NCBI GenBank assembly: GCA_030749225.1
Contig: JASMKO010000056.1
Coordinates: 1 to 35,543 of the forward strand
Origin: Verrucomicrobiota bacterium
GTDB taxonomy: Bacteria > Verrucomicrobiota > Verrucomicrobiia > Limisphaerales > UBA1096
Length of the DNA: 35,543 nucleotides
Reading direction: 5' to 3'
The notes beneath the pieces were generated by a model. It made no database searches and was not told the DNA's origin. It saw only the letters and a list, made by a program, of their open reading frames with translations. Positions 16,471 to 24,902 of the stretch are shown in pieces (within the stretch, counting starts at the first letter, position 1; every line of letters starts with the position of its first letter). Position numbers and translations under genes: made by a program.

Positions 16471-18347
16471 GGAGCAACCAAACGAGGAACGGGCCAGATA
16501 TGACCAAGCGACCCAGACGATCGCTGCCATTTCCCGTTTTGGGGAGATTCAGTGCCATAGGAGTAGACTGTTTGGCCCTGATGAATTTGCGCCCATTCAT
16601 AGAACGGCAGCAGATAATCCATGCCAATCGCGGCAGGATTCGCGACAGCGTAGAAGAGGGCGTCGGCCGCCTTGGACAAGCGCACGAGTCGGTCTGTGGC
16701 ATCGTCCTGCCCGATCGGAATCGCCCCTTCGATCAGCCTGGGGAGGGCGAAGAAGCTGGGAGCAACGTCACCGTGCCGCACCGTCGAAAAACTTGAACCG
16801 GCATCGCCCGGTTGCTTGTAAACCGGCACTGGGAGGTTCAAACGGGGGTCGTCGAGTTGTAGTTGGTACATAATTTGGTTGTAGTCGTAGAGCGGCGTCG
16901 GGTGCTTGTTACCCGAGAAAGTGGATGTGTAGGTTGCTTCGAAAAAAAGGATGCGGCCATCATCCTTCGCGAAGTAGGGATGCTGCTTGGGATTGTAAAA
17001 ACTGTAATCGTCGTGGGTAACGATCTTCCGGGCATAGACCCAGGGGCCTTCCGGGCGCGCGGCCTCGGCGAACCAAATTTCACCGAGCATCGAAGAGCCA
17101 AACGACTGCGAGATGACCATGAGCCAGCGTTGCCGGTACTTATTCCAATAAACCGAGCCGTGTTGGGTGAGCACCGGCTTGCCGGTCTCGACATCAACCA
17201 GATGTAGAGGCGACTCGGCGGCAGCAATCTGCTTGGTGGAAATCAGTTGGTTGATTTGTTTCAGATCGTGGTTTGGTAGGCCGCGCTGCCACTTGAACCT
17301 CAGGCTGCCGTCCGGGTTTCGCTGCACTTTGTTTCCAGAACCGGGCCGGAGGAAGGTGCGAGTTTCGTATTGTGACGGATTGAGGTAGCTCTCAAGGTTC
17401 GCACGGACCCGCACGAGCGGCATACCCCCGGCAAAGTAGACGTACTCGTGTCCGTCCTCTGCACGGTGCAGGAACGGATGCCCGTGGGGATAGAGTGGCA
17501 CATCTTTCTGGAATGTGACGTGATGTTCAAACTGGAGTCGCTCATCGTCGAACTGCACCACGCCTCGCTCGTAAACCGTCAGGGGTGACTTGATTTTTAC
17601 GTACTGCGCCAGCAAACGGGACTGCTGGTTTTCGTCTGGCAAAACCATCAACCCATCGATCCAGGTTGGCCCCTTGCCGGGCATCTTGGCGGCTTCCTTG
17701 GCGAAGCCATTTTTGTTGACGGCATAGGTCAAGTTGACACCAAGCGCCGGGTCGAGTCCTCCCTCGCCGGGGAGCTGCGATGTGGCGAACGGCACGTGAA
17801 AGTTTCCCAGCGGATAGGACGGCCGATTGGTGTCGCCCCAAAACCAGTGAAGTTTCCCTCGATAAATGGCTGTCACCACGCTGTCGGAGCCGAAGACAGC
17901 GCCGTTGAGCAGCGGCTGCTCAATCGGCGCCCCACGGCCCAGCAGATGGCTGTCCCGGTAGATACCTGCGCCAGTGACACGGTAAAGTCTCTCGGCAATA
18001 TTCAGGCGATTGAGCTTCAGCACCGCCTCGGTGTTGGGCGTCGTCTTGAGCCGTTTCCCGCGATAGCCAAAACCGTCCTTCGGATAGTCGTAGCCGTGGC
18101 AGTGGATATGGAAGAAGAGCTGCCGGTCCATCAGTCCCGGCTCGCGAAACGCCACCCACCCATTGCTGTCGGTGTAATATCGGAGGTGGTTGACCGTCTC
18201 GAGCTCGACTAGCGGGACACCGCGTTGGGTCTCGGCATCCACCACGCGAATGGCGAACCACCCGGATGCAGGCGGCTCTGCTTGGCCAAGCGCACCCGAT
18301 GGCATGACAAGCAGCAGCGTGGAAAGGAGGATCTTTCTGGCCAGCAT
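16467..18347 (-). CDS. Exported propeller-like protein with N-terminal Ig-like domain
   Basis: A 626-residue protein from ATG 18347 with a signal peptide (LARKILLSTLLLVMPSGALG). Residues about 30-130 look like a carboxypeptidase-regulatory/Ig-like domain (FAIRVVDAETQRGVPLVELETV). The rest has repeated strands suggesting a five-bladed propeller of the glycoside-hydrolase type: LHWFWGDTNRPSYPLG, GGMPLVRVRANLESY, SVYWNKYRQRWLMVI and GEIWFAEAARPEGPWVYA. No catalytic residues can be assigned safely. Possible relatives are DUF4185 or GH43-like proteins. Its stop overlaps the start of the CxxCH protein as ATGA, so the two are translationally coupled and probably work on the same extracellular substrate, perhaps a polysaccharide. 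A TTGGCCAA copy lies at the signal-peptide cleavage region. Confidence 0.7.
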   Translation of the reverse strand: MLARKILLSTLLLVMPSGALGQAEPPASGWFAIRVVDAETQRGVPLVELETVNHLRYYTDSNGWVAFREPGLMDRQLFFHIHCHGYDYPKDGFGYRGKRLKTTPNTEAVLKLNRLNIAERLYRVTGAGIYRDSHLLGRGAPIEQPLLNGAVFGSDSVVTAIYRGKLHWFWGDTNRPSYPLGNFHVPFATSQLPGEGGLDPALGVNLTYAVNKNGFAKEAAKMPGKGPTWIDGLMVLPDENQQSRLLAQYVKIKSPLTVYERGVVQFDDERLQFEHHVTFQKDVPLYPHGHPFLHRAEDGHEYVYFAGGMPLVRVRANLESYLNPSQYETRTFLRPGSGNKVQRNPDGSLRFKWQRGLPNHDLKQINQLISTKQIAAAESPLHLVDVETGKPVLTQHGSVYWNKYRQRWLMVISQSFGSSMLGEIWFAEAARPEGPWVYARKIVTHDDYSFYNPKQHPYFAKDDGRILFFEATYTSTFSGNKHPTPLYDYNQIMYQLQLDDPRLNLPVPVYKQPGDAGSSFSTVRHGDVAPSFFALPRLIEGAIPIGQDDATDRLVRLSKAADALFYAVANPAAIGMDYLLPFYEWAQIHQGQTVYSYGTESPQNGKWQRSSGSLGHIWPVPRLVAP

Positions 18348-18383
18348 AGCGGCAAGGTTGAAGTCGGAGCCTACCCGCGCCCG

Positions 18384-18401
18384 CCCGCTTGGCCAAGCGG
18401 G
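18384..18401. repeat. TTGGCCAA palindrome, 18-bp intergenic copy
   Basis: The perfect 18-bp palindrome CCCGCTTGGCCAAGCGGG, with core at 18389-18396, directly abuts the stop codon of the TPR-like membrane protein. It lies 37 nt before the start of the propeller-like gene. As RNA it gives a 7-bp stem with a GGCC loop and no T-tract, unlike a classical terminator. Confidence 0.9.
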
Positions 18402-20063
18402 TTAGTTTTGGTCTGGAGCGGGAGGCGGCTCCGGTTCGGGGCCTTGGACCGGCTGTTGCGGGTCAGGGAACGGTTCGAGATCCTTGCCGTATTCCTCCGA
18501 CAGCTTGAGCACGAGGCGGAGCTGCTCAAGCAGCACCGGGTGCATCAGCGGGCTGTTGGGCCGGAACATGTCCTCAAGGACCAGTCGCTCCATTTCATCA
18601 AACGGCGGCAGGCCGACACGGTTGGTGCTGATGCCGATCTCCTTCTGGAACCGGTTGTGCAACTGGATGGCGAGCGACTTGTGTCCGACGAACTGGTCGT
18701 CCTCCCCAACCGAGGCAAATTGGAACGCCTGGAACAACAGGGCATTGATCACGGCCTTTGTCTGGTTGTGGTCGGTCTCCCCGGCGTCCTCCTGCACGCG
18801 CGAGACACAATACTCATCGAGACTCAGGCCCGGGACCGGGATGGACTGGGGGTACAGGTCGAGCATGTACTCGTACCACTTGGCCGCCTCCGCCTTGCGG
18901 TTGTACACATAGAGGAAATAGACAGCGCTTCGCAGAAAATTCTTGTGGCCGGTGCTCATGTGCTCGGCGAGGCCAGTGTCGGTGTTCGAGGCGGCGTCTT
19001 CCTGGCGCTTGGCCTCCATTTGTTTCTCGTACGACTCATTGGCCCGGGGCACTAGATCAACATTCCAGCCGTATTGGAAAGTGGGTGGCTTTGCAATCAA
19101 CCGGCCCTGCATACAGGCCTGCTGCAGCGCCTGGTAAATGACGCGGCGCAGCTTGAGAAAATCGCCTCCGGCGGCCTTTTCCTCATCAGTGTTGAGGATG
19201 CCGTCGGGCTCGCCGTCGGGACCGGTCACATCGAACCGCTCGGTGACTTTGTTGATGCCCTGCTGCGCCCAATAGATGGCGTGGGCGTCGGGCAGCCGCC
19301 ACTCGAGCGGTCCCCACAAGTCATCGACCGCCTTCATTTCTTCCGGGGTCATCCAGAAGACCTCCTTGAGGCGCTTGAGCCGGCGACGATCCTCGTCGGT
19401 CTGCGGATCGAGCAGGTCGAGGTAGCCGTCGCGCCGTCCTCCGATGACCCCGCCCTCGAATATGTCATCCTCGGTACCGGGACGTCCGTCGGGGCCTGGG
19501 TCGTGCATCATCTCGGAGCACCACGCTAGCTTGTAGTACCGGTGGGCGTCGTCGAGGTTGTGGCCGACCTTGTGCTGAAAATGCCATGCCAACTCGTGGT
19601 ACAGGTGGGCGCTGTTCGGGTTATATCGTTTGAGGCCCTGGTCGCGGATCAGCTCGATGCCACGGCGAACCCAGTGCCACCGGACATGCGGTGTCTTGAT
19701 GCCGTCGAACTTGACTGAGATGTTGTACGACATGTTCCACGCCGTGACGCGCCAGACATGGTCAGCATGCGGCTGGAGCTTGGTGATCCAGTCGCCCAAC
19801 TGGGCCATCTCGAAAAACTTGCCGTCCTCCTGCATCTGCATGGCACGCACCCAGAGGACGTTGGCGATCAACCCACGAAAACCGCCCAGCACGACCGTCG
19901 TGAGAGCCAGCGTCGGCGGCAGGTTCTCGACCGGCTCGGTATGCGTCAGCTTATTGTCCTTGCGGAAGTCGTTCATGATCCGCTGGCTGTAGCGGGTGCC
20001 CAGCAGGAACGCCGCAATCAGCAGCAGCAAAATGAACTTGTACGCCTTGCCTTGAAGTTTCAT
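18402..20063 (-). CDS. Membrane-anchored TPR-like protein, last gene of the ABC/SPFH cluster
   Basis: A 553-residue protein with one N-terminal transmembrane segment (KFILLLLIAAFLLGTRYS), no cleavage site, and a large extracytoplasmic or cytoplasmic helical body. It is rich in Trp and Tyr and TPR-like (LYHELAWHFQHKVGHNLDDAHRYYK is one helical pair). It ends in a Pro/Glu-rich tail. Two Asp/Gly-rich loops, DPGPDGRPGTEDD and GPDGEPDGILNTDEE, look like calcium-binding loops. I do not recognise a named family. Its start lies 4 nt after the stop of the ABC-2 permease, so it is likely a dedicated partner of that transporter. It is the last gene of the cluster; an 18-bp palindrome follows the stop. 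Confidence 0.8.
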   Translation of the reverse strand: MKLQGKAYKFILLLLIAAFLLGTRYSQRIMNDFRKDNKLTHTEPVENLPPTLALTTVVLGGFRGLIANVLWVRAMQMQEDGKFFEMAQLGDWITKLQPHADHVWRVTAWNMSYNISVKFDGIKTPHVRWHWVRRGIELIRDQGLKRYNPNSAHLYHELAWHFQHKVGHNLDDAHRYYKLAWCSEMMHDPGPDGRPGTEDDIFEGGVIGGRRDGYLDLLDPQTDEDRRRLKRLKEVFWMTPEEMKAVDDLWGPLEWRLPDAHAIYWAQQGINKVTERFDVTGPDGEPDGILNTDEEKAAGGDFLKLRRVIYQALQQACMQGRLIAKPPTFQYGWNVDLVPRANESYEKQMEAKRQEDAASNTDTGLAEHMSTGHKNFLRSAVYFLYVYNRKAEAAKWYEYMLDLYPQSIPVPGLSLDEYCVSRVQEDAGETDHNQTKAVINALLFQAFQFASVGEDDQFVGHKSLAIQLHNRFQKEIGISTNRVGLPPFDEMERLVLEDMFRPNSPLMHPVLLEQLRLVLKLSEEYGKDLEPFPDPQQPVQGPEPEPPPAPDQN

Positions 20064-20067
20064 CGCG

Positions 20068-21618
20068 TCAGTTCATCGAGGCTGTGGGATTTGGCAGCGC
20101 CAGTTCCCGGCGCTGAAACATGAAGGCGCCAAACGCCGAGACCAGTCCGCCCATCAGCAGAATGATCCCGGTGAAGGCCATCCCCAGTGTGGCCCAAGTA
20201 ATCGTTCGGCCGGAGCTGAGGTGGTCCACCGGCGAGTAGCCCCAGACCAGATCGGTGATCGACAGGACTCCCTTGGAAAAGAGGATCGCCACTTTGTCCA
20301 ATGCCGACGATTCATCCTTTCTCCCGGTCTCATGGTTGATGCCGGTGATGCCATCCTCCTCGACGATCTGCTCGAGCGTCCCTGTGGACGCCGAGATCAG
20401 CAGGATGCCCAAAGACATGAATGTGGCCACTGGGAAAGAGAGAAAACTTGATGACATCAGGCCGATTGCGCTAATGAGTCCCAGCCAGAAGAAGATAATC
20501 ATCAACCCGCGCACGAGGTTCATCCCGAAGCCGCCATCGTGATAAAGGATCATCGGTCCGTCATCCAATGGAAACACGATCGGCTTGTCGTTGTTGTTGG
20601 CAAAATTGACGACGACCAGGCCGCGATTGTCACCCTGATCCGGCACGACGCCCCCGTCCAGCTCGAGCTTGAGATCGTGGAACACGCTTGAGCCGATGGT
20701 CATCTCCTCGAACTCACGGTCCGGTGGCCAACGCTTGCCGGTGCCGGCACCAACGCTCCACAAGCAAAGGTGCGACTTGGGGTCGTACTCGTCGCCGGCG
20801 TTGAACTTGAACCGCAGGTAGATCGGTTTCTCGTTAATGCGATCCACCTTGTCCGGGTCGATCTCGAACACCCAGGTTTTCAATTGGCCCGGCAGCACAA
20901 TCTCCCTGCTTCCACGGGAAAGCTGCACCGCCTGGTGCTCGAGTTCCTTGAGCTGCTCGATGACCTCGCTGGAGGGGTTCTTCTCCGCCTGCTCAATCAG
21001 CTCAGTGTATTGCGGTCGCAGGGACAGCACATGCTCCGGCTGGGTGACGCTCATTCGCAACTTCTGCTCGGTGTCCGTGTATTGGTTGTCCGACTTGCCC
21101 TGTTCGACCAACTTCGAGTAGGCGTAGGCACGGGCGCGATCGATCGTAAAATCCGGCTTGGGCAACACGATGCTGCTGCGCGACACCAACACCTCGTCCT
21201 GCAGCTTGGCCTTTTGGGACGGGTTCAAATCGGACGAGTTGGCCCGGGCGTTGATGAGGAGGAAAATGGCAAGGCCAGTCGGCACCAGCAACGCGGCGTT
21301 GAGCAGCATGATGCCGAGCCATTTGCCGAGCCACACCCGCCAGCGGGCAACCGGCTTGACGGCGACCATCTGCATCACGTTGTCCTCAATTTCGCGGGCC
21401 AGCGTGCCGCAGCCCATCCACAACGAGGCGATGCCCAGCAGCGCGGTAGTCGCACCCAGCGTGTAGGTCAGCACCAATTGCACCATGCCCTTGGCCGTGC
21501 CGTCGCTCTTCAGCAGCAGCGGTACGCCGAACACGATAACCAGCAGCGCCAGGCCAAGCGCCACAACGAAGCGATACCGGATGGCGGCTTTCAGGGTCTG
21601 CTTGGCGACGGGCCACAT
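20068..21618 (-). CDS. ABC-2 type transporter permease
   Basis: A 516-residue membrane protein starting at ATG 21618. TM1 is near the N-terminus (RFVVALGLALLVIVFGVPLLL), followed by TM2-TM3 with the ABC-2 coupling segment LAREIEDNVMQMVAVKPVARWRV-like between them. A large soluble loop of about 220 residues (roughly 130-350) with helical and beta-rich parts follows, then a second membrane half (LMIIFFWLGLISAIGLMSSSF, WATLGMAFTGIILLMGG). This is the GldF/NatB-like layout with a big extracytoplasmic insert. It lies 24 nt downstream of the ATPase gene and 4 nt upstream of the TPR-like protein. With the ATPase it should form an exporter; the substrate is unknown. Confidence 0.88.
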   Translation of the reverse strand: MWPVAKQTLKAAIRYRFVVALGLALLVIVFGVPLLLKSDGTAKGMVQLVLTYTLGATTALLGIASLWMGCGTLAREIEDNVMQMVAVKPVARWRVWLGKWLGIMLLNAALLVPTGLAIFLLINARANSSDLNPSQKAKLQDEVLVSRSSIVLPKPDFTIDRARAYAYSKLVEQGKSDNQYTDTEQKLRMSVTQPEHVLSLRPQYTELIEQAEKNPSSEVIEQLKELEHQAVQLSRGSREIVLPGQLKTWVFEIDPDKVDRINEKPIYLRFKFNAGDEYDPKSHLCLWSVGAGTGKRWPPDREFEEMTIGSSVFHDLKLELDGGVVPDQGDNRGLVVVNFANNNDKPIVFPLDDGPMILYHDGGFGMNLVRGLMIIFFWLGLISAIGLMSSSFLSFPVATFMSLGILLISASTGTLEQIVEEDGITGINHETGRKDESSALDKVAILFSKGVLSITDLVWGYSPVDHLSSGRTITWATLGMAFTGIILLMGGLVSAFGAFMFQRRELALPNPTASMN

Positions 21619-21642
21619 GACGCTTGATTCGCTGGCTAAGAC

Positions 21643-22791
21643 TCAATCGCCGAGCAGGCCGCCCAGCTTCTCGTTGGCCCTGTCGAGGTTGTCCGCCTTC
21701 TCCGGGGCGACCTTGGTTTTAGGAGCCGGTTCGGCCTTGGCCAAGCCGGCCAGCTTGTCGTGGGCGACCGTCTCCGCCGGTGTGGCCACTTCCGGCACTT
21801 GGCCAGCCGTTGGTCCGTCCGCGGCTCGGGTCAGGTGGTCGAGAACTCGGTCGGCCCGGTCGCCCTGTGCTCCACCGCGCAGATAATCGGCCACGCGGTG
21901 GCCGGAAGTCGCGCCGGAGGTCTCGGACTCCTTGCGGCGCGCCTGCTCAACAATGTTCAGGAACAGGCTCTCGAGGTTCTGCGTCGGGTTGTCCACGCGC
22001 ACCTCTTCCGAGCCGGTGTCGTCGCGGATGAGTGAAAGCACCCGCTCCATCGTTTCGCGCGAGAGGGTTGGTGCGGTGATGCGAGTGGCGTCGCGGTTGG
22101 CCAGTAGCTCGCTAATGGTGCCCATCGCCTGCACGCGGCCGCCATACAAGATCATCGCCCGGTCGCAGACATCCTCCACGTCGGCCAGCAGGTGGCTCGA
22201 CAGGATGACCGTCTTGCCGCGCTCGGCGAGGGTGAGGATCAAATCCTTTATTTCCCGGCAACCGATCGGGTCAAGGCCGGAGGTCGGCTCGTCGAGGACG
22301 ATCAGGTCGGGGTCATTGATCAGCGCCTGCGCGAGGCCGATGCGGCGCTGCATGCCCTTGGAAAATTCGCCGACGTGGCGGCGCCGCGCGTTGCCCAGCC
22401 CGACCATCTCGATGAGCTGCTCGGCGCGGTCGCGGCGCTCCTTCGAGTCGATGTGGAACAGGCTGCCGAAAAAGTCGATCGTCTCGTCAGAGTCGAGGTA
22501 GCGGTACAGGTACGACTCCTCCGGCAGATAGCCGATGCGAGCCTTGGTCTGCACATGGCGCGGCGAATGGTCAAACACCGTGATGCGGCCGCGCGTCGGG
22601 TACAGCAGGCCAAGCAGAATCTTGACCGTCGTGGACTTGCCGGAGCCGTTCGGGCCAAGCAGACCGAACACCTCGCCGCGCCGCACCTCGAAGTCGATGC
22701 CATCGACGGCGCGCGCCTTGGGTCGGCCCCAGAAATCCTTGAACACCTTGGTCAGCCCCTGTGCGGAGATAACCGTTTCGTTTGAACTCAT
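21643..22791 (-). CDS. ABC-2 transporter ATP-binding protein
   Basis: A 382-residue ATPase. ATG 22791 (MSSNETVISAQGLTKVF) is preferred over the upstream TTG 22818, which falls in the palindrome; AGGGA lies about 9 nt before the ATG. Walker A is GPNGSGKST (46-54), the signature is EFSKGMQRRIGLAQAL, Walker B is LIVLDEPTSGLDP, and the H-loop is VILSSHLLADVE. Residues after about 300 form an unusual Ala/Glu/Lys-rich tail of roughly 80 residues, containing LAGLAKAEPAPKTK, that is not part of the usual nucleotide-binding domain and may bind a partner. It is the only ABC ATPase in the cluster, so it may energise both permeases (20068-21618 and 28816-29781). Confidence 0.93.
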   Translation of the reverse strand: MSSNETVISAQGLTKVFKDFWGRPKARAVDGIDFEVRRGEVFGLLGPNGSGKSTTVKILLGLLYPTRGRITVFDHSPRHVQTKARIGYLPEESYLYRYLDSDETIDFFGSLFHIDSKERRDRAEQLIEMVGLGNARRRHVGEFSKGMQRRIGLAQALINDPDLIVLDEPTSGLDPIGCREIKDLILTLAERGKTVILSSHLLADVEDVCDRAMILYGGRVQAMGTISELLANRDATRITAPTLSRETMERVLSLIRDDTGSEEVRVDNPTQNLESLFLNIVEQARRKESETSGATSGHRVADYLRGGAQGDRADRVLDHLTRAADGPTAGQVPEVATPAETVAHDKLAGLAKAEPAPKTKVAPEKADNLDRANEKLGGLLGD

Positions 22792-22810
22792 AGCTGTGTC
22801 TTCCCTGCGC

Positions 22811-22818
22811 TTGGCCAA
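22811..22818. repeat. TTGGCCAA palindrome, intergenic copy after the P1B ATPase
   Basis: GCGCTTGGCCAAACGC, with the core 19 nt past the metal ATPase stop and 20 nt before the ABC ATPase start. One arm position is mismatched (AAACG instead of AAGCG). Confidence 0.8.
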
Positions 22819-22837
22819 ACGCGACTCATGAAACCCG

Positions 22838-24856
22838 TCAGGCTGGCTCGGCTGTCATGCCGTCCGCGCTATCGCCGACTTCCGCGGTGGACTCCGGCTC
22901 GAACGGAACCAATTCCTCGCCCTGCCGAACCAGCCGCGCGCTGTTGAACACCACGATCAGCGAGCCGGCGTTGTGCAGGATCGCTGCGACGATCGGGTTG
23001 ATGATCCCGTAGCTGGCGGCCGCCATACCGAGGATGATGAACAGGATACCAAACAGGAAGTTCTGGTTGATAACCGAGCGGGTATTACGGGACAGCCGCA
23101 CAAGGAACGGCAGTCGGCGAAGGTCGTTGTTCATCAGCGCGATAGTGGCGCTCTGGACGGCCACCTCGCTGCCGGCCGCTCCCATGGCCACGCCCATATC
23201 GCCCGCAGCCAGTGCCGGGGCATCGTTGACGCCATCGCCGATCACCGCCACGCGGTAGCCGCGGCTTTTCAGGTCGGTGACATAGTCAACCTTGTTTTGC
23301 GGCAGACACTCGGCCACAACCTCGGCACAGCCGATCTCGCTGGCCACACGGGCCGCGACCGGCTGGCGGTCGCCGGACACCATCGCCACGCGCTGCACGC
23401 CGGAGCCGAGCAAGTCAGCCAATGCCTCCTTGGCCTCTTCACGGGTGCCATCCTGCAGGCCGATCCAGCCGATGCAGGCACCGTCGCGGGCGACAAACAA
23501 TAGGCTGTAGCCTTCAGCCTCCTGCAGGTCGACCTTGGCTTCAAAATCATCGGAGACGCCGTTTTCGCGCAGCCACTGCGCACGCCCGATCACGATGCTC
23601 GCGCCATCCACGCTGGCCTGCACGCCCTTGCCGGCGGTCTCCTTGAAATCGCCCGGGTCGGCCAGCGTCAGGCCGGCCTCGGCTGCGAGGTTGGCCAACG
23701 CCTTGGCGGTCGGGTGGTTGCTGAATTTCTCGGCCGTGGCCGCGACCTTGAGCAGCTCGGCCGGCTTGATGTCGCCCTGCGGCGCGAGGCGACTGACCGC
23801 CAACTCGCCGGTGGTCAGCGTTCCGGTCTTGTCGAACACAAAGGCGTTGATGCGCGCCGCGATCTCGATGTCCCCAACATTCTTGATGAGCACGCCGAGT
23901 CGCGCGGCCGAGGCCAGCGCAGCAACCATCGCCGTCGGCGAGGCGAGGATGAAAGCGCACGGGCATGAGATCACCAACACGGAAACCACGCGCTCGATGT
24001 CCCCGGTGAAAAACCAGACGATACCGGCGATCACCAGCACGAGCGGCGTGTAGTAGCCCATGTACTGGTCGATGATCCGCATGATCGGCAGCTTGGTCTG
24101 CTCGGCGGAAAGAATCAGGTCACGCACGCGGCCGAAGGTGGTGTCCTCCCCGGCGCGGGTTACCTCGACCTCAAGCACGCCGTTCAGGTTGGTCGTGCCG
24201 GCGAACACCTCGTCGCCGGTGGCCTTGTCGATCGGAAGCGACTCGCCGGTAATGTTGGCCTGGTTGATCGAGCCCTGGCCGCTGACGATCTTGCCATCGG
24301 CCGCAATGTTGTCGCCGGGGCGAATCCGGATTCTGTCGCCAACCTTCAGCTCCGAGGCGGCGACCTCCTCCTCGTTATTGCCGCTTATGCGCCGGGCCTT
24401 GGTCGGCGTCATCTTGACGAGCGACGCGATCGAGGCGCGCGCCCCGGCGGCGGTGCGGGTCTCAATCAGCTCACCCAGCAGCATGAAAAACGCGACGATG
24501 CCGGCCGTCTGGTAGCCGCCCAGTTGCGACTCGCCGGAAGCGATCGCCGCGAGGAATGCGATGGCGACCAGCTCGTTGATGGTCAGCATGCCGCGGGTGA
24601 TGTCCTTCACGGCCAGACGCAGGATGGGGAACCCAAGGATCATCGCGCCGATGAAGGCGCTAATGCCGGCCATCTGGTTGTCCGTGCCGCCAAACCACTC
24701 CATGAAGAAGGAGTTGGCGATGAACACCACGCCGGCGACCATGGTGGTCATCCGAAAGTTGGTGTGCTCATGATCGTGGCCGCAATCATGGTCGTGGTCA
24801 TGATCGTGATGGTGCTCGTGGATTTCCTTGCGGCTTAACAGAGATGAAACTTGCAT
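22838..24856 (-). CDS. P1B-type heavy-metal-transporting ATPase
   Basis: A 672-residue metal-pumping ATPase. The N-terminus is a His/Asp-rich stretch (about residues 12-32, with one Cys) in place of the usual CxxC metal-binding domain. Signatures: CPC at residues 298-300 in VISCPCAFILASP; the phosphorylated Asp342 in DKTGTLTTGE; SNHPTAKAL; the ATP-binding core; GDGVNDAPALAAGDMGVAMG; and a last membrane pair with HNAGS and VVFNSARL. CPC plus a His-rich tail suggests Zn/Cd/Co-type export (P1B-2 or related), but the TM8 sequence is not the classic one and copper cannot be excluded. It sits between hflK-like and ABC ATPase genes on the same strand with short gaps, so it is probably part of the same transcript. 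No metal-responsive regulator is present nearby. Confidence 0.93.
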   Translation of the reverse strand: MQVSSLLSRKEIHEHHHDHDHDHDCGHDHEHTNFRMTTMVAGVVFIANSFFMEWFGGTDNQMAGISAFIGAMILGFPILRLAVKDITRGMLTINELVAIAFLAAIASGESQLGGYQTAGIVAFFMLLGELIETRTAAGARASIASLVKMTPTKARRISGNNEEEVAASELKVGDRIRIRPGDNIAADGKIVSGQGSINQANITGESLPIDKATGDEVFAGTTNLNGVLEVEVTRAGEDTTFGRVRDLILSAEQTKLPIMRIIDQYMGYYTPLVLVIAGIVWFFTGDIERVVSVLVISCPCAFILASPTAMVAALASAARLGVLIKNVGDIEIAARINAFVFDKTGTLTTGELAVSRLAPQGDIKPAELLKVAATAEKFSNHPTAKALANLAAEAGLTLADPGDFKETAGKGVQASVDGASIVIGRAQWLRENGVSDDFEAKVDLQEAEGYSLLFVARDGACIGWIGLQDGTREEAKEALADLLGSGVQRVAMVSGDRQPVAARVASEIGCAEVVAECLPQNKVDYVTDLKSRGYRVAVIGDGVNDAPALAAGDMGVAMGAAGSEVAVQSATIALMNNDLRRLPFLVRLSRNTRSVINQNFLFGILFIILGMAAASYGIINPIVAAILHNAGSLIVVFNSARLVRQGEELVPFEPESTAEVGDSADGMTAEPA

Positions 24857-24872
24857 GATGTGTGAATGTTAC

Positions 24873-24890
24873 AGCGCTTGGCCAAGCGCT
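24873..24890. repeat. TTGGCCAA palindrome, 18-bp intergenic copy after hflK
   Basis: The perfect 18-bp palindrome AGCGCTTGGCCAAGCGCT (core 24878-24885), followed by TGG, which extends the partial repeat. It starts 12 nt past the hflK-like stop and lies 17 nt upstream of the P1B ATPase start. Confidence 0.9.
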
Positions 24891-24902
24891 TGGTTTCGTG
24901 GA

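Noticed and set aside
18384-18401. The 18-bp palindrome as a classical rho-independent terminator
   Set aside because: The stem is good but there is no T-tract on either strand, and the same element occurs inside genes. I treat it as a copy of the dispersed repeat.
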